From contig JASLCY010000426.1 of NCBI GenBank assembly GCA_030151925.1, forward strand, positions 1 through 5,261: DNA of 5,261 nucleotides, in the 5' to 3' direction. How positions within the stretch are numbered: position 1 is the first letter of the stretch; each line of letters begins with the position of its first letter. This DNA is from Oligoflexus sp. (GTDB lineage Bacteria; Bdellovibrionota_B; Oligoflexia; Oligoflexales; Oligoflexaceae). The position numbers were made by a program, and so were the translations under genes. Of the stretch, positions 1-5,034 are shown piece after piece. Below the pieces are notes generated by a model. That model did no database searches, was not told where the DNA came from, and saw nothing but the letters and a program-made list of their open reading frames with translations.

Positions 1-52
1 CACGTTAGCAATGCAAACAACTGTACCAGATTATCGATATAATGTCTGTTCA

Positions 53-1678
53 TTAGGCGAGGGTGGACTGACGGATGGGCTGGTCAGTGGATGGGGTGAA
101 GTAGAAATCCCACTCCTGCTGTGCGTTGGCACCGAAGAGCTGGTCGCAGGCTTTTTTCAAAACCTGGCTATTCGCCAATTCGTCATGGGCGACAACCAAA
201 GCTAGGCGGGTGCGGCGACGCAGGACGTCATCGAGGTGGACGGGCATCTCGCTCTGAGCGATATGGATGAGCTCGGCTAATATAACGGAGCTGTGAGGGC
301 TGATGGCTTCCCGGAGGCTATCTTCCTTCTTGATAAGATCAAGGATCGCAAACGCGTCTTTGTCATAACAGCGCCACAAGCGATCGATCAACGAACCTTC
401 TCCCGCGAAGGTAAAGTCACCTAAGCCAATTTCTCTGGCCGCTTGGTCAAACGCCGGCTTCTGATCCGACTCCCCATACCAGTGATCACGCGTGTGCACT
501 TTGAGCCCGAGGCGAGCGACCTCGTGGCAAAGCTCGCGGCCGATATTGAGGCAGTCGGTGAGCTTGCCGCCGAAGACCGTGATCTGGGAGAGCTCGGGCT
601 GCACCTCGATCGCGTGCTTGCGCGAAAGGTTCATCCAGTCCTCGCCTTCCTTCGTTTCGCTGCCGACCTCCTTCACCAGGGGCCGCACGCCGCAGCGCTC
701 GGAGAGCACGTCGTCCATGGTCAGGGGTTTCGCGAGACTCAGGCGCTTGTTGATGTTCTCCAGTATGAACCTGCGGTCGTCCTCGGTGACGACGGCCGGC
801 AGCGTCTTCACCGGCGTGTCCGTAGTCCCGATGCACGAGCAGGCGCCCATCGGGATCACGAAGAAGAGGCGGCCGTCATCGGCGAAGAAGGTCAGGACGC
901 GTTTATTGTCGCTGACCCGCGGCACGATCAGGTGCACGCCCTTCGAGAAGATGTGGCGATGCTTGGTCTTGACCTGCGCGAGCGTGTTGAGGCCGTCGGC
1001 ATAGGGGCCCGCGGCGTTGAGGAAGATCTTCGCCTTGACCTGGAAGCCGCCGCCCCCCGCCTGGTCCTTCACATCGAAGCGCCAGAGGCCGGCCTCGCGT
1101 TTCGCGCCCACGACTTCCGCGTAATTCAGGACGCGGGCGCCCGCGAGCATGGCTTTGCGAATGAACTGAAAGACGAAACGCGCATCGTTATCCCTGAGGT
1201 AGGCGTCGGAGTATTCGAGCCCGCCGGCGCTGCCCGCGGTGCGGACGATCGGTTCCTCCTTTTCGATGGCCCTCTTCGAGAGCAGCCTGGGAGCTTTGGT
1301 ATAGAAGAGGCCCATGAACCAATAGAGGACCGCGCCGAGGAACACGAGGAAACGCGGCTTGCGGAAGCCCTTTTGCAAAGTCGTGAAAAAGCGGATTTCC
1401 CGCACCGAGTTCGGATACTTCTTCATGAGCTCGTTGCGCGAGCGGCACAGGTCCCAGACGAGGCCGAACTCATAGGATTCGAGATATTTGATGCCGCCCC
1501 AGACGAGGTTCGAGGACTCCTGGCTGGTGCTCGAGGCGAAATCCTTTTTATCGAGGAGGCAGACCTTGAGTCCCGCCGCGGCGAGTGAAGCGGCCGCCAC
1601 CGCACCGTTGATGCCGCCCCCGACGACCGCGATGTCAAAGGTCTCCTGGGAAAGCTCAGCCACTGTCTTCGCGCGCAT
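53..1678 (-). CDS. glpD: FAD-dependent glycerol-3-phosphate dehydrogenase (GlpD family)
   Basis: The enzyme should oxidise sn-glycerol-3-phosphate to dihydroxyacetone phosphate and pass electrons to membrane quinone. As a 541-residue protein it shows, in order: the N-terminal dinucleotide-binding motif VGGGINGA (about 19-26) with an acidic residue ending the second strand (LLDKKDFAS); the family signature SSNLVWGGIKYLE (about 55-67); YSDAYLRDNDARFV (about 156-169); IGTTDTP (283-289); CGVRPLV (329-335); and GGKLTDCLNIGREL (370-383). A helical C-terminal domain follows, with RRRTRLAL near 488-495. Length fits the family, roughly 500-560 residues. The longest frame begins at a GTG at 1702, but the ATG at 1678 is preferred because GGAGG lies five bases ahead of it. 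The usual bacterial signatures are SSKLIHGGLRYL and GGKWTTYR, so this belongs to a divergent branch. It is transcribed alone here, divergently from the 1956 gene. Family assignment is firm; quinone coupling and substrate are inferred. Confidence 0.93.
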   Translation of the reverse strand: MRAKTVAELSQETFDIAVVGGGINGAVAAASLAAAGLKVCLLDKKDFASSTSQESSNLVWGGIKYLESYEFGLVWDLCRSRNELMKKYPNSVREIRFFTTLQKGFRKPRFLVFLGAVLYWFMGLFYTKAPRLLSKRAIEKEEPIVRTAGSAGGLEYSDAYLRDNDARFVFQFIRKAMLAGARVLNYAEVVGAKREAGLWRFDVKDQAGGGGFQVKAKIFLNAAGPYADGLNTLAQVKTKHRHIFSKGVHLIVPRVSDNKRVLTFFADDGRLFFVIPMGACSCIGTTDTPVKTLPAVVTEDDRRFILENINKRLSLAKPLTMDDVLSERCGVRPLVKEVGSETKEGEDWMNLSRKHAIEVQPELSQITVFGGKLTDCLNIGRELCHEVARLGLKVHTRDHWYGESDQKPAFDQAAREIGLGDFTFAGEGSLIDRLWRCYDKDAFAILDLIKKEDSLREAISPHSSVILAELIHIAQSEMPVHLDDVLRRRTRLALVVAHDELANSQVLKKACDQLFGANAQQEWDFYFTPSTDQPIRQSTLA

Positions 1679-1682
1679 AGCG

Positions 1683-1688
1683 CCCTCC
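1683..1688 (-). promoter_or_regulatory. Shine-Dalgarno deciding the glpD start
   Basis: On the minus strand GGAGGG lies four bases before the ATG at 1678. The more upstream GTG at 1702 has only AAGGA with a three- to four-base gap, which is too close. The site therefore favours a 541-residue over a 549-residue protein, and the added residues would carry no family motif. Confidence 0.7.
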
Positions 1689-1755
1689 GTCCGACTCGTC
1701 ACGTTTCCTTGGCAAAGTAGTCCTTTGCGGGGGGCATGGAAAGGTCAAAGACCGG

Positions 1756-1783
1756 GGCCCCTTCTTCAGTTTAGCGAAGGGCC
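1756..1783 (-). promoter_or_regulatory. Hairpin in the glpD upstream leader
   Basis: GGCCCCTTC at 1756-1764 pairs with GAAGGGCC at 1776-1783, giving an eight-base-pair stem with one bulged C and a loop of about eleven bases. The right arm is part of GCGAAGGGC (1774-1782), which is repeated exactly at 1792-1800, so the left arm could pair with either copy. Next to it are GGTC-AAA-GACC (1743-1753) and the palindrome GGGGCCCC (1754-1761). All lie upstream of glpD and would be in its leader if transcription starts beyond about 1800. No T-run follows, so it does not look like an intrinsic terminator. A regulatory role is inference. Confidence 0.3.
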
Positions 1784-1810
1784 GTTCGTCTGCGAAGGGC
1801 TGCCACCTCC

Positions 1811-1839
1811 TTGACGAAGCCGCTTTCGTACGCCAAAAT
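1811..1839 (+). promoter_or_regulatory. Candidate sigma-70 promoter of the 1956-3225 operon
   Basis: TTGACG (1811-1816) matches five of six consensus -35 bases. After a 17-base spacer, CAAAAT (1834-1839) matches four of six -10 bases, followed by an AT-rich stretch. Transcription would start near 1846 and leave a leader of about 110 bases before the GTG at 1956. It is the best-spaced candidate I found in this divergent region, but it has no experimental support. Confidence 0.4.
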
Positions 1840-1943
1840 ATTATTACATCACCCTATCGGAACCTCCCCTCGCCCGCTGGTCTGTGGCCCTGTCCCAGCT
1901 TGTTTTTGCTCCTATTCCCAAACTTTGCCTTCATCCCTCAGAC

Positions 1944-1948
1944 GAGGA
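1944..1948 (+). promoter_or_regulatory. Shine-Dalgarno deciding the start at 1956
   Basis: GAGGA lies seven bases before the GTG at 1956. The in-frame GTG at 1884 has no comparable purine-rich site and would add 24 residues in front of the membrane segment. The internal start leaves the hydrophobic helix eight residues from the N terminus, as expected for a signal anchor. Confidence 0.6.
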
Positions 1949-1955
1949 CACGCTA

Positions 1956-2582
1956 GTGCCAGCAACCCGCTCCCAGTATTGGTTAACAGGTATACTCGGA
2001 CTCCTGAGTATCGGTTCCGTCGTTTATACGATCCAGGACGGCGAGGACTCGCTGCCGAACTACGTCCAGGAACGCGAGGTCGAAAGCCAGAAGTCGATCG
2101 ACAGCCTCTCGGTGGACATGAATCGCCTCTTCAGCAGCATCGGCGACTGGCCCGCGTTCTGCGAGGATCCTTACGCCTATATCCACGGCCAGGCGCTGCA
2201 GGGCAGCTTCGAGATCACGCTCAAGGACCAGGCTTCGCAAGAAGAGCTCGCCGGCCTCACCCAGATCGAACGCGACGCCCTCCTGCGCTGCGACTACGAC
2301 CGCAACCATCCGCAGAGCGCCCAGGCCCGCCTCTGCCTCACGGTCAAGGAAGAGGGCCCGACGCAGCGATCGAGCTGGTTCACGTCTTCCCATCTGTTTG
2401 AAGTGAACGTGCAGTTCCGCGGCGCCGGCCGCGGCCTGGTGCGGGACTGCGCGGACCTCGCCTCCGGTCCGGTCGAACTGCAAAGTTACTTCTCAGCCTA
2501 TGCGGGCGATGATAAAGTGTTGGAAATCAAACGCATATCCGGCGGCCTGCGCTTGCCCCTCCATCTACGGGCGAGCCTTTGA
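1956..2582 (+). CDS. Membrane-anchored protein of unknown function
   Basis: I do not recognise this 208-residue protein. Residues 9-26 (YWLTGILGLLSIGSVVYT) form one hydrophobic helix after a short segment with one arginine. There is no lipobox and no clear signal peptidase site, so the protein is probably anchored in the inner membrane with the rest in the periplasm. Residues 27-60 are polar and likely helical. The remainder is mixed and carries four cysteines (69, 112, 127, 165), which could form two disulfides in the periplasm. No catalytic motif is visible. A helix at the extreme N terminus followed by a polar helical stretch is reminiscent of pilin-like proteins, but the Gly-Phe prepilin cleavage site and Glu+5 are absent, so I do not call it a pilin. 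It is the first gene of an operon with the lipoprotein gene 22 bases downstream, which suggests a shared envelope role. That it is a real gene is well supported by GC-rich codon use and its Shine-Dalgarno; the function is unknown. Confidence 0.75.
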   Translation: MPATRSQYWLTGILGLLSIGSVVYTIQDGEDSLPNYVQEREVESQKSIDSLSVDMNRLFSSIGDWPAFCEDPYAYIHGQALQGSFEITLKDQASQEELAGLTQIERDALLRCDYDRNHPQSAQARLCLTVKEEGPTQRSSWFTSSHLFEVNVQFRGAGRGLVRDCADLASGPVELQSYFSAYAGDDKVLEIKRISGGLRLPLHLRASL

Positions 2583-2593
2583 GAACCGCCCTG

Positions 2594-2598
2594 GGAGG
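2594..2598 (+). promoter_or_regulatory. Shine-Dalgarno deciding the lipoprotein start
   Basis: GGAGG within GGGAGGAG lies six bases before the ATG at 2605. The open frame extends upstream to 2500, overlapping the previous gene, but that extension would place 35 non-hydrophobic residues ahead of the lipoprotein signal peptide. Confidence 0.75.
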
Positions 2599-2604
2599 AG
2601 CCGC

Positions 2605-3225
2605 ATGTTTGGGCTGAACACGTCTCGCCTCATAATCTTCACGGCGCTCGGCCTGGGCGCGGCCGGCTGCCGTTCGGTGCAGAACAATTCGGGCCTGAGA
2701 TCGCAGGACTTCGGCGAAGACCACGACGACCTCCCGCAGCTCACCTGCGCGTCGGGCACGGGTTTCTTCGTGAGCCTCGCGGCCATCACTCCCCTGCCGG
2801 CGATCAAGGACCTGAATATCGGCATCGACGCGCCCCAATCGAAAGTCGTCATGCCCACGGACAACAACAACCTGCGCCTCGGCGTGTGCGTGGGCCCTAC
2901 GCAGGCCGTGCTGAAGAACATCGTGCTCTTCGCGCCGAACACCTACACCGTCGTGGACGTCACGTCGAATGCGAAGATCCAGGGTCTGAAAGAAGCGGTC
3001 TCGACCAAGGCCTACGCCGGCCTCTCGATCGAAGTGCCGTTCGAGAATACGGTATTCTTCGGCGGAGACGCTCGCCCCACGCGTGACGTGCTGCTGATCA
3101 AAGGCGACGCCAAGGGCACGGGCGCGGGTTTCGTCACTGTGAATACCGATGCCGCGGGCAAGAGGTCGATCGCGAGCGGGACGGAGATCGCCTTCGGGAG
3201 GTTCGTGCGCGAACGGGCGAATTGA
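2605..3225 (+). CDS. Predicted outer-membrane lipoprotein, unknown function
   Basis: The 206-residue product has a lipoprotein signal peptide: an arginine at 8, the hydrophobic stretch LIIFTALGLGAA (9-20) and a lipobox ending AAGC with Cys22 as the lipidated residue. Arginine follows the cysteine rather than aspartate, which by the usual rule favours the outer membrane. A polar linker (about 23-45, ending EDHDD) leads into a compact, probably beta-rich domain of alternating hydrophobic residues (about 46-203). Its two cysteines, Cys48 and Cys95, could form one disulfide. I recognise no enzymatic motif or named family. The gene starts 22 bases after the stop of the membrane-anchored protein gene, on the same strand with no terminator between them, so the two are probably co-transcribed. 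It is followed by the hairpin terminator at 3256-3286. Lipoprotein status is fairly secure; function is not known. Confidence 0.82.
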   Translation: MFGLNTSRLIIFTALGLGAAGCRSVQNNSGLRSQDFGEDHDDLPQLTCASGTGFFVSLAAITPLPAIKDLNIGIDAPQSKVVMPTDNNNLRLGVCVGPTQAVLKNIVLFAPNTYTVVDVTSNAKIQGLKEAVSTKAYAGLSIEVPFENTVFFGGDARPTRDVLLIKGDAKGTGAGFVTVNTDAAGKRSIASGTEIAFGRFVRERAN

Positions 3226-3255
3226 GGCCTGGGAGCGGAGTCGAGGCGGAAAAGG

Positions 3256-3286
3256 AGGGAGTCGCAGAAGATGCGGCTCCCTCTTT
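3256..3286. terminator. Bidirectional rho-independent terminator
   Basis: AGGGAGTCGC (3256-3265) pairs with GCGGCTCCCT (3273-3282) through ten base pairs, one of them G-T, around a seven-base loop. On the plus strand it is followed by CTTT. On the minus strand the stem is followed by CCTTTT. It lies 30 bases after the lipoprotein stop and directly after the metallopeptidase stop on the opposite strand, so it can end both convergent transcripts. The T-runs are short, which lowers the expected efficiency. Confidence 0.65.
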
Positions 3287-3289
3287 GCA

Positions 3290-4174
3290 TTAGAGAAGCG
3301 ACTTGAACCAGCAGGTCGGGCGGAGACCGACGGTGAAATCGGTTTTCACGCAGGTGTACTTGCCGGAAGCCGTTTCAGCGTCAGCCGAGTTGCGTTTCGA
3401 ACCGAGGTCTTTGCCCGGGATCACGTGCGCGTCGAACGATTGCGTGCAGAGAGCGGCGGCCGCGTAGGTATTGAGGCGGCACTGGCCGGCCGGGTGGTTG
3501 TTATCGGTTTTCTTCACGACGGTCGTGTCGGGCGTCTGCCAGCTGTTGGTCGAGCCTTCGAGAGCGCCGAGCAGGTTGCCGAGGGATTCGGCGGCGAGCA
3601 GGGTCCGGTAGCAGAGGTTTTGCTCGTCTTCCGTCTGCCAGGCGGAATCGCAGAGAGACTTCGGATAGGCGCTGATCTTGTCGCGAGCCTGGGCGTTGAC
3701 GTCCTTCTGGTCTTTCCAGAGGTCGTGCGCGCAGCTTTGCGCCGCGAAGTAATCCGCCTCGCCTTCGTTCGCTGCCCACGAAGAGGTGAAAGGATAACCG
3801 CCGAGGTGGTGGCCGATCTCGTGGCAGAGAACCATCGCGAAACCATCGCGAGTCGTCTCGGGACGACGAGCAAGACCGCCATACATATTCACCGTCCAAG
3901 TTCCAAAAAACTGAGTCGCGCTGGCGTTCACCGTACTGTCATTCCAGTTACGGTTGACCTTCCATGTCGCATTGTAAGTGTTTTTGAAAAGTGGTTTGTA
4001 ATACGCTTCTGCCTCATCAATGACAGCGTTAAAAGTATCTTCTGTCATTGTGGTCGTAGCGCGGTAACGGTGATCCTGCAGGTTCAAATTGTTGGGTGGA
4101 AGAAAGTCGGCGTAAGCGGCAGAGGCAGTCAGGGACAGGGCGACAAAAGCCATCGGCGAGAGTTTTGCTAGCAT
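3290..4174 (-). CDS. Secreted gluzincin-like zinc metallopeptidase
   Basis: This 294-residue protein starts with a Sec signal peptide: Lys4, a hydrophobic core (about 8-18) and a likely cleavage after Ala-Tyr-Ala at 20-22. The metallopeptidase motif HEIGHHLGG (118-126) supplies zinc ligands His118 and His122 and the catalytic base Glu119. About fifteen residues on, NEGEADYFA (136-144) gives an ExxAD pattern with Glu137 as likely third ligand and Asp141 behind it, as in M48-type and other gluzincins. The metzincin third histidine (HxxGxxH) is absent. Eight cysteines in the mature chain (117, 148, 175, 188, 232, 243, 275, 288) suggest several disulfides and an extracytoplasmic location. No transmembrane segment follows the signal. 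On the minus strand AAGGA lies about ten bases before the ATG and GAGAAG abuts it. The gene is transcribed alone and convergent with the lipoprotein operon. Peptidase activity is strongly implied by the motifs, but the substrate is unknown; cell-wall, prey or own-envelope proteins are all possible. Confidence 0.88.
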   Translation of the reverse strand: MLAKLSPMAFVALSLTASAAYADFLPPNNLNLQDHRYRATTTMTEDTFNAVIDEAEAYYKPLFKNTYNATWKVNRNWNDSTVNASATQFFGTWTVNMYGGLARRPETTRDGFAMVLCHEIGHHLGGYPFTSSWAANEGEADYFAAQSCAHDLWKDQKDVNAQARDKISAYPKSLCDSAWQTEDEQNLCYRTLLAAESLGNLLGALEGSTNSWQTPDTTVVKKTDNNHPAGQCRLNTYAAAALCTQSFDAHVIPGKDLGSKRNSADAETASGKYTCVKTDFTVGLRPTCWFKSLL

Positions 4175-4186
4175 CTTCTCAATTTC

Positions 4187-4203
4187 CTTAAGATTTCGTT
4201 AAG
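4187..4203 (-). promoter_or_regulatory. Small dyad overlapping the metallopeptidase ribosome-binding site
   Basis: CTTAA (4187-4191) and TTAAG (4199-4203) form an inverted repeat with a seven-base gap. In the minus-strand mRNA its right arm TTAAG runs into GGA, so the stem overlaps the AAGGA Shine-Dalgarno of the metallopeptidase. The stem is only five A/U-rich pairs, so it would be weak on its own. Confidence 0.2.
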
Positions 4204-4208
4204 AAAGT

Positions 4209-4237
4209 TATGTACTGTCATTAAAATAATTGGTCAG
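4209..4237 (-). promoter_or_regulatory. Candidate promoter of the metallopeptidase gene
   Basis: On the minus strand CTGACC (4232-4237) matches four of six -35 bases, and after 17 bases TACATA (4209-4214) is a weak -10; CATAAC at 4207-4212 is an alternative with a 19-base spacer. The -35 element falls inside the dyad ATTGG-N8-CCAAT (4229-4246), a possible operator. Both elements are imperfect. Confidence 0.25.
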
Positions 4238-4246
4238 CCAGCCAAT
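4229..4246. repeat. ATTGG-N8-CCAAT dyad
   Basis: ATTGG at 4229-4233 and CCAAT at 4242-4246 are perfect inverted arms around an eight-base centre. It covers the candidate -35 element of the metallopeptidase, a typical place for a regulator to bind. Five-base arms can arise by chance, so this is only a candidate operator. Confidence 0.3.
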
Positions 4247-4343
4247 ACAATTTCAATTTACTAAAGATTTGACTTACTAGCATCGACGCGCGCTTCATTC
4301 TTACAGCGTATTTATGAGTTGATTTTTTATTTTTTATCGTGAC

Positions 4344-4411
4344 GTTTTAGGCTTAGTAAAATTTTCCTGTCAAAACTAAGTAGGTCTTAGGAGTTTTAGG
4401 CCGGTTTTGAC
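4344..4411. repeat. Cluster of overlapping inverted and direct repeats
   Basis: Several exact repeats overlap here. The direct repeat GTTTTAGGC occurs at 4344-4352 and 4393-4401. CTTAGT (4352-4357) is inverted at ACTAAG (4375-4380). CTAAG (4376-4380) and CTTAG (4386-4390) form a five-pair hairpin with loop TAGGT. GTCAAAAC (4369-4376) is perfectly inverted at GTTTTGAC (4404-4411). AAAACT (4372-4377) can also pair with AGTTTT (4392-4397). Some of these pairings exclude one another, as in operator arrays or attenuators. The last arm overlaps the candidate -35 at 4407. Confidence 0.5.
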
Positions 4412-4434
4412 TAAATTGCCTGAATTTGCATGAT
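4407..4434 (+). promoter_or_regulatory. Candidate promoter of the glycine-zipper gene
   Basis: TTGACT (4407-4412) matches five of six -35 bases, and CATGAT (4429-4434) after 16 bases matches four of six -10 bases. Its -35 overlaps the right arm of the 4369-4411 inverted repeat, so a protein bound there could block or modulate it. A second possibility is TTGGCT (4459-4464) with TATGAC (4483-4488) and an 18-base spacer. Neither can be preferred with confidence. Confidence 0.3.
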
Positions 4435-4544
4435 TTCATACAAAAGCGGCTGAATCTCTTGGCTGTCACCGACTCTGTTGACTATGACGGCTGAAAAATC
4501 ATCTGTTCCAGGCGATTCATTCATTTCAAGGGCCAAAGAATAAA

Positions 4545-5030
4545 ATGTTAAGAAAATTCATCATGTTAACCATGATTTTAATGGGTGCGGGGACCGCATT
4601 TGCTCAAACAGGTTCCAACGACGGCTCAAGCCAAGTCATTGAACATTGCAAGAAGTTCGATTTCAAACAGGTCTGCTATCTCGAAGATATGACCGACGAC
4701 GGTCGTATGAACCTGATTATGACGAGCGATACTGCTCAATTCTTCGGTGTGGATCTTGCTCTGGCAGCGGATAAAAACATTGAGCTTACTATCGTCACTG
4801 ACGATGAATTCACATATGCGACCGAAGAAAGCACTGTGCGAAAGATCAACTATCCGCCTCAGTTTTCATCTCATCGTCCAGGGACTGAATTCATCGCTTG
4901 GAAGTGCGCTATGGGTGCAAGTGCCGGTGCTGGCCTGGGACTTGGGGGTATGGGCGCAGGACCGATTGGAATGGTAATAGGCGCAGGCCTCGGTTGGATG
5001 GGTGGAATTGCTGGAACTTGCATGGAGTAA
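4545..5030 (+). CDS. Exported protein with a cysteine-flanked C-terminal glycine zipper
   Basis: The 161-residue product begins with a clear Sec signal peptide: Arg3 and Lys4, a hydrophobic core (about 5-16), and likely cleavage after Ala-Phe-Ala at 18-20. The mature middle (about 21-115) is polar and acidic and has Cys35 and Cys44. From 121 to 159 it changes to a stretch with fifteen glycines spaced mostly as GxxxG (124/128/132, 130/134, 142/146/150/154, 153/157), interrupted by GAGPIG at 137-142. This looks like two short packed membrane helices with a turn. Cys121 and Cys159 bracket the stretch and could close it with a disulfide. Such zippers occur in glycine-zipper outer-membrane proteins and in class II bacteriocins; I cannot name a family. 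No strong Shine-Dalgarno precedes the ATG: AAGGG is twelve bases away. Base composition is more AT-rich than in genes to the left. It is followed four bases later by a small membrane protein gene. Coding status and export are well supported; the function is open. Confidence 0.82.
   Translation: MLRKFIMLTMILMGAGTAFAQTGSNDGSSQVIEHCKKFDFKQVCYLEDMTDDGRMNLIMTSDTAQFFGVDLALAADKNIELTIVTDDEFTYATEESTVRKINYPPQFSSHRPGTEFIAWKCAMGASAGAGLGLGGMGAGPIGMVIGAGLGWMGGIAGTCME
5024..5027 (+). promoter_or_regulatory. Shine-Dalgarno deciding the start at 5035
   Basis: GGAG sits inside the last codons of the glycine-zipper gene, seven bases before the GTG at 5035. An in-frame GTG at 5002 would give a 74-residue protein overlapping the upstream gene by 29 bases, with eleven extra polar residues. 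The later start has better spacing and suggests translational coupling through the TAA at 5028-5030. Confidence 0.6.
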
Positions 5031-5034
5031 CGAA

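Larger units (their letters stand above)
4175..4544. other. AT-rich divergent intergenic region with many short repeats
   Basis: These 370 bases separate the divergent metallopeptidase and glycine-zipper genes and contain no open frame I would call. By direct count GC is 17 of 60 in 4201-4260 and 16 of 60 in 4321-4380, against 45 of 60 in 2401-2460. It holds candidate promoters in both directions, a T-rich run at 4321-4337, the dyad at 4229-4246, and a cluster of inverted and direct repeats at 4344-4411. No tRNA-like or known riboswitch fold was recognised. Confidence 0.6.

Noticed and set aside
30..43. ATTAT-CGAT-ATAAT inverted repeat containing TATAAT at 38-43
   Set aside because: No -35 element is present at the right distance, and five A/T base pairs are easily found by chance. 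No gene on the plus strand follows it.
443..1588. A 381-codon plus-strand open frame opposite glpD
   Set aside because: It lies entirely antisense to glpD, whose motifs are clear. Its product is rich in Arg, Glu, Ala and Gly with no motifs, as expected from the opposite strand of a GC-rich gene.
1811..2401. A 196-codon plus-strand frame overlapping the membrane-anchored protein gene
   Set aside because: It starts at a TTG inside the likely -35 element, and its arginine/proline-rich translation is typical of a wrong frame in GC-rich DNA.
1956..2582. Type IV pilin-like protein
   Set aside because: The N-terminal helix is suggestive, but there is no prepilin peptidase site (Gly then Phe/Met with Glu at +5).
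3149..4171. A 340-codon plus-strand open frame opposite the metallopeptidase
   Set aside because: It runs through the terminator and antisense to the complete zinc peptidase, with an arginine/glycine-rich start and no recognisable domain. It is a shadow of the high-GC coding strand.
4321..4337. T-rich run that might end a transcript
   Set aside because: Only a four-base-pair stem (CGCT at 4291-4294 with AGCG at 4305-4308) lies upstream, separated from the T-run, so it does not make an intrinsic terminator.
4372..4397. Intrinsic terminator AAAACTAAG...CTTAGGAGTTTT
   Set aside because: It has three unpaired bases in one arm and no gene ending just upstream on either strand. It is better described as part of the repeat cluster.
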